Shown here: positions 1 through 10,395 of the stretch, piece by piece | Position numbering within the stretch: position 1 is the first letter of the stretch | Layout: each line of letters begins with the position of its first letter | Source: Neofusicoccum parvum | Taxonomy: Eukaryota > Ascomycota > Dothideomycetes > Botryosphaeriales > Botryosphaeriaceae | Reading direction: 5' to 3' | DNA: 64,000 nt | Assembly (NCBI GenBank): GCA_020912385.1 | Contig: CP087216.1 | Span: 1,426,001-1,490,000, forward strand | Translations under genes and position numbers: made by a program | Notes under the pieces: generated by a model | What the model was told of the DNA's origin: nothing | What the model saw: the letters and a program-made list of their open reading frames with translations, nothing else | Database searches by the model: none

Positions 1-433
1 CAAGCAGCAACCGGTCGCTCGTCGCCGATCGCCGGTGCCCAACGTTCCTCCACCAGCGCAGGGCGAAGCTTCGTCCGCATTTGGTTTATCGCGGAGGACG
101 CTGATCGCGAGCTCTCCCCTCGCCGAAGCTGCAGCGGCCGACGCGGATCCCCCAGTCAGGCGGGCTTGGAGCGACAGCTCCCCTTGCATGCGTGGATCCG
201 TCGACCCTCACCGCCGCGTCGGACGAAAGCCCGTTCACGTGCGGGTCGCGCAGCGCCCTCACGGCCGAAAAAATTGCCTGTGACCTATCGATAAGAGTTC
301 CCTGCTCACAACCCTGTGCCCGCGCAACGTCACTTCCTGTTCAACCGTTTCCAGGTGCCCGTCTTCAACGGATTTAGCATCCCAGTCCCGCGCCCAGAGC
401 ACACGACGCGCTCACCTGCTCCCCGCGGCGTTA
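1..433. other. 5' flank of the glycerol-3-phosphate dehydrogenase gene
   Basis: G+C-rich stretch before the dehydrogenase start. Short open frames here show no family resemblance. It probably holds promoter and leader of the downstream gene. No TATA box or other motif was recognised. Confidence 0.5.
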
Positions 434-2038
434 ATGTTCAGGACCCTCCGACTACTCTCTGCTCCTGCTTCGCGAGTCCTGACAGCGCACACGACCAGGT
501 CTTCCTCGGCTTTCGCAGGCTCGGCTGTCGCCAAACATCGCCTCCATTCCCTTACCGCGCACCTCTCGGCCTCGGCATCTGCAGCTGCAGCTCCTGCACT
601 CAACAAGAACCTCACCCCGCGAGCAACCATGGCGACCCTGGGCAGCGCGTCGAAGAAGCACAAGGTGACGATCGTGGGATCGGGCAACTGGTGGGGCACA
701 TTGGTCCCTCTAGAGTAGTGCAGAGCAGACGTAGAAAGGGCTGACACTGGAAATTTTTCGTTTCTGCACCACAGGGGCACCACCATGGCCAAGATCGTCG
801 CCGAGAACGTCAAGGCGCACCCGACGCTGTTCGAGGAGCAGGTTCAGATGTGGGTCTACGAGGAGGAGGTGGTTGTGGACAAGAAGTCACGGCACTACGA
901 CGCCGGCAACCCGCTGTGCCAGGGCACCCAGAAGCTGTCCAAGGTGATCAACGAGCTGCACGAGAACGTGAAGTACCTGCCCAACATCACCCTGCCGCCC
1001 AACGTCATTGCGAATCCCTCGCTGGACGATGCCGCCCGCGACAGCACCCTCCTGGTCTTTGTCATTCCGCACCAGTTCATCGCGCGCATCTGCGACCGCC
1101 TGAAGGGTAAGATCCTCCCCTTCGCGCGCGGCATCAGCTGCACGAAGGGTGTGGATGTGTCGGACAAGGGCATCCAGCTCTTCTCCGAGTCCATCGGCCA
1201 GCGTCTGGGCATCTACTGCGGCGCGCTTTCTGGCGCCAACATCGCAACCGAAATCGCGCAGGAGAAGTACTCAGAGACGACCGTTGCCTACGACCCGCCG
1301 CCGATCGACTCGAGGCAGCCCTCGCCTACGCCTTCCCCGTCGGAGTCCACGACCGACCTCGTCTCTCCGAACAGCAAGTCTTCCAGCGAGCACTCTGTGG
1401 TGCTGCATCCCCTTCCTATTGACTACCCGCCTCTCAGCCACGAGAATGTCAAGAAGCTCTTCCACCGGCCCTATTTCCATGTGCGCATGGTCTCTGACGT
1501 CGCGGGCGTGTCTCTTGGCGGCGCGTTGAAGAACGTGGTTGCGCTGGCGGCTGGTTTCGTGGACGGTCTGGGTTGGGGCGACAATGCGAAGGCGGCTGTC
1601 ATGCGCGTAGGTTTGCTCGAAATGGTCAGGTTCGGCACCAAGTTCTTCTCGTCGAGCTGCCGGCCGCAGACCTTCACCGAGGAGAGCTGCGGTATGGCCG
1701 ACGTGGTGACTAGTTGCATGGGTGGCCGTAACTTCCGCTGCGCGAAGATCGCTATCGAGCGCGGGATGAGCGTCGAGGACGTCGAGAAGACGGAGCTGAA
1801 CGGCCAGAAGCTTCAGGGTACGAGCACGGCGTATGAGGTGCACTCGTTCCTCAAGAGTCAGGGCATGGTGGATGAGTTCCCTCTGATGACGGCGGTGTAC
1901 AGTAAGTACCTATTCTCTGCTCCTCTTCCCTATCTCCAAGCTTCTACAGTGGCGGTGGACTTACATGGCGGTACAGACATCCTGGAGGGCAACACGAAGG
2001 CCGAGGAAATTCCCGACCTGATTGAGCCGAGGAACTAG
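434..2038 (+). CDS. gpd1: NAD-dependent glycerol-3-phosphate dehydrogenase
   Basis: Exons 434-690, 775-1901 and 1977-2038 give 481 residues. The enzyme reduces dihydroxyacetone phosphate to glycerol 3-phosphate with NADH, for glycerol synthesis, osmotic balance and redox shuttling. The Rossmann motif [16 protein letters not shown] is rebuilt exactly across intron 1. Later family blocks include [41 protein letters not shown] and [20 protein letters not shown], which carries the catalytic-domain Lys. Intron 2 is 75 nt, a multiple of three without stops, so retention would stay in frame; removal restores the expected VYNILEG. The first ATG adds 65 Arg/Ser/Ala-rich residues resembling a mitochondrial presequence. 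The ATG at 629 has a stronger context and matches the usual cytosolic start, giving 416 residues. A Ser/Pro-rich insert of about 50 residues lies before the [10 protein letters not shown] block. Confidence 0.95.
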
Positions 2039-3926
2039 ACAGGAGTGGAACATAATCAGAGAGTGGGCTCTCTGGAGATACCCGTGGAGGAAGCGGAGCT
2101 AGAAGCGGAAAGCTGCGTGAAGTGGAGAGAGTAATACATAGCTCAGCAGTAACGGCCTACGCTGTATAACATAGAAGGAGACATTTCCTAGAGCGCAACA
2201 TCGAAACCCTGCACGGGAATGTGTGGCAGCGATACAGCAACAGTGAGCGAGGCAAATGGAGGGTTCGCCCGGTTGGATCAGAGCAGCAACATATACGTCC
2301 AACTAGCCCGGATGAATCCTACATGTCCTGGCGGCGGTTAATAATGTGCACGCACGCAAGACATCACCCGGACCGGCATCCAACCCAAGGATGGTGTGCA
2401 GCTTCTCAAAAGGGACCCCGCGGAGTTAGCACGCGGCTAACTCCAGCACGACGGATAAGTGCGCGCCCGCGTCGGATGGGAGGCACGTCCGGAGGGGGCC
2501 CAAGACAAGGCACAAGACGGTGCAATCTCTCGGCACGGGCACGAGGAAAGACAAGACGAGAAATTTGTCGGGTGTGAGGGAGTGGAGCTCGCACAGCGAA
2601 AGAGAGGCGGCCGCCAGCGCGCTGGTCAGACCTCACCTGATGCCCGCCGTGCCGCCGGGGTGGTCTCTGCTTGGCGGTGCCGGACGGCGATGGGCCGACC
2701 GATGGGGCAACGCTGGCCGAGCCGCCCTCGTCGTCGGCTTGCCCGTTGGGGCGCCCTTTGTCCGAGCGAACCCACCACATCCGTTTCGCTGGCCGCCTGG
2801 TGTCTGTCGCGGCGAGCTGGCGCTTCTATTTTGCTGGCAGCGGCGGCGGTGGAGGGCAGACCTGGAACGCCGGCCCTTACCAATCGCCCTGCACCGTCAG
2901 CCTCAGGCAGACCGTCAGCATCAGCCGGGCCCTGGCAGCCGGCGCTGGTGCGGGAGACGGAGCGGCGCCGTTGCCATTGGCCGGGAGCCTGCGCGCTCAG
3001 CTCCTCGGTCGGCGTCGCTCTGCGATGACGGCGGCGGCGAGGCGGGCGCAGCGTGCCAAGGGCCGACAAGCAAGCCCGTCGTCAATTGCCGCCGCGGCTT
3101 GATTCGCCTTGGGGCGGCGGGCGGGCGGCGGGCGGCGGGCAGGCTTTGCTTGTCCCTCTTCTTCCCCGCTTGAACGGGCCCAGCCAACCCCAGACGCGCG
3201 GGCCAGTCGGCGCCCCGGGGCGCGTGCGGGCGAGGGCCGCAGAGGCAGCGCGCAGAACAGAGGCCGCCGCCCCGCGAACCACTAGCAGCGAACCTGGAGA
3301 TTTTGTGGGGAGCGCGATGACGGCAACGACGTCGCGTCTGACATCGACGGCGCCGGCCTTGCCTGCGTCGTCGGCGATCGCCCGACGCTGCACCCACGCC
3401 CAGACCCGCTCGCGCTCTCCTCTCGCTCTCGTCGTGGGTGGGACGCCCGCCCGCCCGCCCGCCGCTGCATAAGGCCGCGTTGCCGCCAATGATGCAGCCA
3501 CTCGCCGCCAGGGAGGTACATGTGACGCTGCCGCTTTGTGTGGAGACCGGCCGCCCTTTTGCGTGCGGTTCGGGGGACGGGCAGGGTGCGCGCATGATAA
3601 CTCTCTCTCAACGTCCCGTATCTCTCGGCGGGCGGGTTGTGCTCGTTTCGTCGTCCCTTTTTGTCATAAGGCAGCCGTGCGCAGAGCAGCCCTCTTCCTG
3701 AAGGACTCGCCCGGCCACTGGTCGCGCGGCTTCGCTTTCCCTGCTTCCTAATCACTGAAAAAACCTCCGGCCCTTCTTCTGCGCCCTTCTTCCTCCTCGC
3801 CGCCTCCCGTCTCTCGTCACTGCCACTCCTCGACTTTAGACTTTCCTTCCCCGGGGCAGACGTCTCGGCTTTAAGTTTTGTCAAGACATTGCGGCCTGAG
3901 GCTCTGAAGGATCTGCATCGGTCAAG
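2039..3926. other. Long G+C-rich intergenic region and permease leader
   Basis: No supported gene. Overlapping open frames on both strands from 2.4 to 3.6 kb are a by-product of high G+C: they lack family motifs and are shorter than 310 codons. The region contains GGGC/GGC-type simple repeats near 3111-3143 and 3443-3464, and a pyrimidine-rich tract at about 3773-3835 just before the permease start, as is common in fungal promoters. Confidence 0.55.
3111..3143. repeat. GGGC/GGC simple repeat
   Basis: Tandem GGGCGGCGGGCG-type low-complexity run in noncoding DNA. A matching CCCG-type run lies on the same strand at about 3443-3464, so the two could pair as complementary arms. Confidence 0.6.
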
Positions 3927-6459
3927 ATGTCTGTGGCTGCGAAGCCGCCCAGTCTTCCGTCCGACGACGAGAAAAAGCTTGGTGTTGAGCCCGGCGAGTA
4001 CGAGCCAGCCGCGAACGATGGCTTTCTTCCCGACCCCGACGCCGGCCTGAGCGATGAGGAACGCGCTGCTATCGTACGTCCCATTCACTCTCTTCTCGGC
4101 TGCGATCGAGACAATGCTAACCCGCCGTGTTTTGCAGGACCGCAAGCTGTTGTGGAAGCTCGACCTCAAGCTTATTCCTTGGGTGTGTAATTTCACGATT
4201 GTTCTTGGGACACTGGAGAACTCCTAGCACCTCGCCCGGCTAACTCTGCCCTACCCGATTGGGGTTGCTGTGGTGTTGGACCATTTGCGTCACGTGGGAA
4301 TCGCTGCATTGTGCGACCTCCAGCTAATATTTGGACCTTTCTACCACAGCTCTGCTTCCTCTATCTCATTTCCTTCCTCGACCGTACAAACATTGGTGGG
4401 TGGTTTTCTCGTTCTATCCGCACTGACGATGCATTTGAGCATCTCCTCGATCAACAACTTCCGACATCTTCCCGTCGTTCGAGAAGCTTCAGCGCCGATT
4501 CACGGACTGCGCTGACCCTCGTCGTGCAGGAAATGCCAAAATCGACGGTTTACAGACGGACTTGGGTATGACGAACGGCCAATACAACGCCGTGCTGTCT
4601 ATCTTCTTCGTGTCGTACTCACTTGCGGAGCCAATCACCAACGTCCTGCTCAAGCGCATGCGGCCCAGCATCTTCTTGCCCATTATCATGCTGTTGTGGG
4701 GTATCTGCATGACTACCATGGGATTGTAAGTCCCCCTTTTCACACTCAGTTTGCCATGATTGTTGCACCCCTGAGGCTTGCTATGGCTGCCAGGCTTGGA
4801 TATTTGAGGTTCCCTTGTTGGGAATGAGACATCACTCAAGATTGCCGAGACGTCTCTGAACTCAAATCATTCCAAAGATTGCTCAAAAAGGCACTCGGCC
4901 ACGACGCTGGTTTGCGCAGATTTCGGACAGCAGGCTGGAACTGTTTCGAAGCAAACATCCTGATGAACCAAGCGTGTTCTTTGGGACGCATTTGCATTTG
5001 GACGAAAGCCTAAAGTCCGTGACAAGCGCTGCCGTACGGCTGTATGGAAATGCTGCAGACTGGCCACGAGTGCCTAGAATGTTGCATGGAAGTCGAGTGG
5101 CAACGAGAGCACCACAATGCCCAATCGCACTGTTTCTCGAATGTGAATCTCATGGCTGACTCAAGATCTGTAGGGTGCACAACTTCCAAGGCCTTGCAGC
5201 TGCCCGTTTCTTCCTTGGTCTGACGGAAGCTGGTCTCTTCCCCGGTGTCAACTACTACCTCAGCTGCTGGTACAAGCGGTCCGAGTTTGGTATTCGTGCC
5301 GCCATCTTCTTCTCTGCAGCCGCACTGGCCGGTTCGTTTGGTGGATTGCTCGCCGCCGCAATTGCACAGATGGGTGGCATTGGCGGAAAGCCCGGGTGGG
5401 CGTGGATCTTCATTCTCGAGGTACGCAGGCGGGAAAAAAGCCCATGCACTGGAACCAAAGCCACTCCCGCTGCCTTGTTGAGGGACCAATTCCACTGACC
5501 ATTTCTAACAGGGCCTTGCAACGATCCTTGTGGGCATTGCCTCCTACTGGATGGTCCACGACTTCCCGGACGAGGCCAAGTTCCTGTCGGACGACGACCG
5601 GGCGCGCGTGATCCGGCGGCTCAAGGAGGACAAGCAGAGCAGCGCTGAGCACGAGGAGTTCAAGATGGACTACTTCTGGGCGAGCGTCAAGGATTGGAAG
5701 ACGTGGGCGTTTGCGACCATCTACATGGGATGCGACGGCGCGCTGTACGCCTTTTCGCTGTTCCTGCCGACTATCATCAACGAGCTGGTAAGTTGCATTT
5801 TACCCATCGCCCATTCCTAACCACAATGGCCCCCAACCTACCTCTTGCGCGGGGCGAAACCAAAGGCACTGCTAACCCCCCTCCCCCCACAGGGCTATGC
5901 TAGCACGACCGCCAACCTCCTCTCCGTCCCCCCCTACGCCGCCGCGGCCATCCTCACCGTCTTCATCGGCTGGCTGGCCGACCGCACGCGCATGCGCGGC
6001 TACTGCAACATCGGGGTCTCGTTCTTCGGCATCATCGGCTTCAGCATGCTGCTCGGGTCGACCAACCCGAACGTCAAGTACGCGGGCACGTTCCTGGGGG
6101 CGCTGGGCATCTACCCGTGCGTGGCCAACACCATCTCGTGGGCGTCCAACAACGTCGAGGGCGTGTACAAGCGCGGCGTCACGCTCGGCTTCGTCATCGG
6201 CTGGGGCAACTTGAACGGCGTCGTCAGCTCCAACATCTACCGCCAGCGCGACCGCCCCCGCTACCTCGTCGGCCACGGCGTCGTGCTGGCCTACCTGTGC
6301 CTGTTCCTGCTGGGCGGCAGCATCGCCACCCACTTCGCCCTGCGCCTCGAGAACCGGAAGAGGCGCCGCGGCGACCGCGACGCCTGGGTCGAGGGCAAGA
6401 GCGAGAAGGAGGTCGAGCTGCTCGGCGACAAGAGGCCGGATTTCTTGTACGTCCTGTGA
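3927..6459 (+). CDS. Dal5/Tna1-type MFS permease (anion:cation symporter family)
   Basis: Exons 3927-4073, 4138-4182, 4350-4395, 4530-4725, 5174-5420, 5512-5787 and 5893-6459 give 507 residues. The family takes up small organic anions and amides such as allantoate, nicotinate or short peptides across the plasma membrane. Family signatures after splicing are LDLKLIPWLCFLYLISFLDR then TNIGNAKIDGLQTDLGM (TM1 and the following loop), RFFLGLTEAGLFPGVNYYLS, the SFGGLLAAAIAQMGG block, and WASNNVEGVYKRGVTLGF in the C-terminal half. About 12 membrane segments are expected, with a charged C-terminal tail. Six introns all rejoin in frame. Five are 65-167 nt but intron 4 is 448 nt, long for this genome. 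Substrate cannot be read from sequence. It is convergent with the iron-type dehydrogenase downstream. Confidence 0.93.
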
Positions 6460-7219
6460 GGCGGTTGGCGCGTCGACAGCTCCGGTGGGAGGAAAGGAGG
6501 GGAGGAACCAGGAACGGAAGGAGACAATGATGGAGGGGGAATTGGTTTGATGCGGAGGGCAGCTGTGTATATCCGGACATGGAGAGGGGCCCGTGGCTGC
6601 GGCTCTCTCACGATGGTAAGGTGCTATACGTGTGCCTGTTCGTCTAATTGAGGTTATACCAAATTGAAGCTTCGACGAATCGGCGGTCCTCGAAATGCGC
6701 TTGGCAGATGCTTGCGCGCACATGGCGGCGCGGAGGTATGATTGCATACTTGATGTGCATTCTCGGATATATGTGCTTCTGCAGGGCATTTTGGCGATCT
6801 TCCGGATACATTTCCGTGAATCTAACCCGCCCCTACCTTGCAATCGGATAACGAGCACTCTGATCGACGTGTTCCATCGACTAAGCGAAGATCAAGAGAC
6901 TAGGGCTGGCGGAGTTTCTGTGGTCGCTATCACTCGACAAGAAGGTGTGCACCTGGTGCGTTTGCCGTGATTTGACTGTCTGCGGCCGAATTATTACGAG
7001 AAGTCTTCATTACCACCGTGCTAACCGACAGCTTGTCCACGTAAGGCCATATTATTACCTCCCCGGCCTAAGCCCTGGCCTGATGATGTGTATGACGATG
7101 GGAGCTCCGAAAGCAGTACATCAAACAGCCCCGATTTGACTCCAAAGTTAATCAGGCGTCAGATGTGTATTCAAGAAAAGTCGAAGCTGGGTCTTCCAAT
7201 CGAATACCTGACCACGTTT
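6460..7219. other. Convergent intergenic region
   Basis: Lies between two converging 3' ends and presumably holds both 3' UTRs. No coding signal, repeat or recognisable element was seen. Confidence 0.5.
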
Positions 7220-8675
7220 TCACGCACACATTTCCAGAATTTCCATCACCTGTGCCTTTTCTTTCAAAGGTACGGCGTTGGTCGTGCACCATCGATCTTT
7301 GAGGCTGCTCAGCGCCAACTCGTCGAATTTATCCTTCCCCACGCCCATTGCTCCCAAGCTTCTCGGCATCCCCAGTTCGCTGATGACTGCATCCATGCAT
7401 GCCGACAGATCCGCCTTGTCCTTCTGCAACCCGCGCGACGTCAGCACCGCGGCAACATCGGGTTCTGCCCACAGCACGTCGCAGACGCGTTGTTGCTTGA
7501 TCGGGATCTCCTTCGCGTGACTTGCATCCTCGGCATCTGCAGCGTGACGCACATTGAATGCGCAGACAGCTGGTAGAAGAATGCAGCTTGTCTCGCCGTG
7601 GCCGACGCCGAGCGGGCCTAATTGATGGCCGATGCCGTGTGATGCACCAAGGGGTGCTTTGCCCTTGACAGCTTGCATCGCATCCCTCACGCCCAACTGA
7701 CACTTGAAGCGCGCATCAAGGTCAGTGTTGGCGGTGTCTTTGGCGCTGCGGAGCAGGCCGGGTACAAGCTTGCGGAGACCTTCGGCAGCGGCGGCCTCCG
7801 AGGCTGGAGAGCAGTGCGGGGAGCAGATTGTCTCGACGCAGTGGTCGACAGCGCGAATACCGGTACTGAGCCAAAAGCGTGGCGGGGTCGTGGTGGCGAG
7901 TTGGGGCGAGAGGATAATCAGACGTGGCCCCAGAGGAGGATTGGGGCCGAAGCCGTGCTTGTGCCGTGTTTGGTCATTCGTGCCGCCTGCATGATCGGAG
8001 TATTCGCCCCCGGAGAGGGAAGTGGGGATGGTGATGATTGGGATGCGAGGGGGGGCGAGATCGGGCCGCTGGACAGATGCGTCGCGATTGTTGGTGAGGT
8101 GCTGGAGGCTGGGGAAGTCGAAGGCATCGTTGGCAACAGCCTGACGGACGACGAGTTAGCAGGTGAGGTGGCAGAGATAACGGAAAACCGAACGACGGCA
8201 GGGACACCTTCCGCAACAGGAAAACCAAAGTGGTGGAAGTGGACGGCGACACGGAAGTGTGACAGCACAGGATGAGCGGATGCTGAGGATGCTCGTCGCA
8301 TTCTCGACCTGGACTGGGAAACGGACATACCAGAGATATGATCTTCGCGGCATCTATCAGGCTGCCTCCGCCGATGGTGACCAGCAGGTCTGCGTCCAAG
8401 TGTTGAACCTCCTTTGCGACGTCAATGCACTCGGTCCACAGTGTGTGCGATGTCATGCCTCTGCGCACGCCGACGACCTTGCCGGCTAGGGCATCTTCAA
8501 GGGTTTTGACGGCATCGGTGTTCTTGGATAGCGAGCCCGAGGCAAGGATGTAAACCCGCTCGGCGTTAAAGGTCTGGTCGACGTGCTTCGCGCAGGCTTT
8601 GGGGTACAGAAGGCCGTAGCTGATATAGGGATGTTCGTGATCCGCGAATGCCTTGTGGTACATGTCTCCAGCCAT
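7220..8675 (-). CDS. Iron-containing alcohol dehydrogenase / maleylacetate reductase-like
   Basis: Exons on the minus strand run 8675-8331 and 8140-7220, separated by a 190-nt intron with donor GTATGT; the product is 421 residues. This group III (iron-type) dehydrogenase fold oxidises alcohols or reduces maleylacetate with NAD(P)H. The nucleotide-binding motif ADLLVTIGGGSLIDAAKII is clear, followed by PIITIPTSLSGGEYSDHAGG. The metal-ligand set is intact: Asp and His in AVDHCVET and two His in ASHGIGHQLGPLGVGHGE. The glycine pattern and the HGIGHQLG block are closest in my memory to fungal maleylacetate reductase-like proteins, so an aromatic catabolic role is possible but unproven. Its 200-bp promoter contains an 8-bp tandem repeat. 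Confidence 0.92.
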
Positions 8676-8832
8676 GGAAGCCGACAGAGTTGGAGTTGCC
8701 CTGAACTAAAAGGGACGCGAGTGGTCCAGGGTGGTGATAAATAGCAACGCGGACCGGGGGTCGGGCTGCCGCGGGGCAGCAGGGCAGCTTCGGGCGGGGT
8801 GCCGGTGGGAGGGCGGAGGGCTTGTCCCGTGC

Positions 8833-8867
8833 GGCCCTGGGGCCCTGGGGCCCTGGGGCCCTGGGGC
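8833..8867. repeat. 8-bp tandem repeat (GGCCCTGG unit, about 4 copies)
   Basis: Four near-perfect copies of an octamer of form GGCCCTGG, partly palindromic, lie in the 203-bp gap between the 3' end of the two-TM gene and the start of the iron-type dehydrogenase, about 160-190 bp upstream of the latter's ATG. Such arrays often vary in copy number among strains. Confidence 0.85.
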
Positions 8868-8878
8868 GCTGCTGCGTT

Positions 8879-9564
8879 TCACCACACGACGCGAGCCAGC
8901 TTCTTTGCAGACCACAGCAGGGCCAAGATGCCCAAGGTCCAGGCGATGCCCAATGCGACCATGATCTTCCAGCGCATGTCGAAGGCATCGCTAAAGTGCA
9001 TCTTCGCAACCTTGCGGTGCTTCTTGCTCACGAACCACTGCTTGCGGGGCTGCTTGCCTCTGTCTAATTCCGCCTGGCCGTCGACGCCAGGAATGCTGCC
9101 GTCCGATCCTTGTGTCTGTCCCGCGCTGGCGTCCTGCCACGTCGAGTCGCCCGGGTTCTGGTAGGGCTGCGGGTCCAGCCATTTCCATGGCGAGAAGCGC
9201 GTCCACCAAGACGAGCTGCCCGAGGGCGGGTGCTCGGCCAGGCGGTAGGCGCGATTGCGGCGGTCGACGATGAGGAGGGACAGGATGAACGAGGTAAATA
9301 GTAGCGGCGTTAGGACGAGCTGTCGGTGTCGCGTGTCAGTGAAGCGGCCGGCGCCCAGCGAGCAACAAACACTGCAATGCTGACCTTTTTGAGGAGGGGT
9401 TCGTCGCCGGCAGCGGGCGCCGCATCGTGCTCAGCCGAGTCCGGCGAGGCCAATGGCGATGCGATGGGCGAAGTCGCCAGGTCCAGAAACGGGTCGGGCT
9501 TGCGCTTCCGCTGCTTTGGCGGAGTTGTCGGAGGTGAGAGCGTGGCCTGCAGTGAGTCTGACAT
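8879..9564 (-). CDS. Conserved fungal membrane protein with two TM segments
   Basis: Exons 9564-9385 and 9319-8879 are joined across a 65-nt intron and give 206 residues. I recognise no named family. The first 60 residues are Pro/Ser/Ala-rich with a basic patch (KQRKRKPDPF). Immediately after the intron comes a strong hydrophobic helix (LVLTPLLFTSFILSLLIV, about residues 61-78), then a Trp-rich loop, a basic stretch (KQWFVSKKHRKVAKMHFSDAF), and a second helix (IMVALGIAWTLGILALLW) ending in a short basic tail. Both termini are probably cytosolic. The conserved-looking FDMRWKIMVALG segment and clean frame continuity across the intron argue that the gene is real. A role at an internal membrane is a guess. 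Confidence 0.78.
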
Positions 9565-10395
9565 TGCGCAAAGCAGAGCGGGAGTTTGGGATGCTGGCCG
9601 GTGACGGTGAGTGCAGGCTCTTTATTGTTGTGCTCCACTGCTGGACGCGCTGCTCTGGAACGCGGATGACGGCGGCCGCTTCGACGTCATGGAGGCTATT
9701 GATGGCTCAGTAGCCCGCTGGCGCTCGGGTCGCTATCGATAAAGCGCGGCTGCCGAATACGCGTGTCGCGCGCTCGCTCGCTCGCTCGCACTCGGGCGGC
9801 AGCCTGAGCCAGAGCCAGAGTCAGAGCCTGAGCCTGAGCCAGAGCCACAAACCCAGACTCGGTCTCCAACCTGGCCGCAATGCGAGCGCAGGATCCATGC
9901 CGGGCTGCGAGTCACCAGCGCCAGCCTAGTGATGGTGTGCTGCTGCGACCCCAGCGGTCGGGCGCTGACACATGCTGGCGAGAGAGGCCGCTGGTCAGAG
10001 GCTGCGTCTTTGACAGGCTGCCCCGTGGCCACCCAGCACGAAGAAACAGCGGCGCGTCGGAGCCACTTTATCAGCATTCGGGAGCAGCAAGGCGCACAAA
10101 GACATCCCTGGCGGAGATAAGTCCCGCTTGGCGCTGCATCACGCCTGCGCTTACTCAGAAGTCCGGACGAAATGCGCCGGACGGATCCACGCACGAATCC
10201 GCCGCGCCCATTCACCTCCCGCCGGCCTCCCGTCTCACCTCACACTATTCCTCCCACTCGACTTCCTCGACTTTTCTCGCAAAACTCTCGTCGTTTCTTG
10301 TTCCTGGATACCCGTGGGCGCTAGATACACCCAAGGCACCTTAAAGTGCTTGCGTCCTTGTGGGTAAACGGGGAAGTTCTCCGCCACCAAACACC
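9565..10395. other. Divergent promoter region with simple repeats
   Basis: Separates the minus-strand two-TM gene from the plus-strand Zn2Cys6 regulator, so it serves both promoters. It holds a CGCT tetranucleotide run and a GAGCCA/GAGCCT hexanucleotide run (listed separately). No gene is supported. Confidence 0.55.
9769..9846. repeat. CGCT microsatellite followed by imperfect hexanucleotide array
   Basis: About five CGCT/GCTC units at 9769-9789 are followed at about 9803-9846 by an imperfect hexamer array of GAGCCA, GAGTCA and GAGCCT units. It is noncoding and lies in the shared promoter region. Confidence 0.75.

Noticed and set aside
2400..3600. Possible gene in the 2.4-3.6 kb G+C-rich block
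   Set aside because: Six overlapping frames on both strands without motifs; simple-sequence G+C content is the likelier cause.
5872..6858. Minus-strand open frame of 328 codons
   Set aside because: Exact antisense of permease exon 7 plus 3' flank. Its Asp/Val/Ala-rich composition is what a G+C-rich coding strand yields in reverse; no motif.
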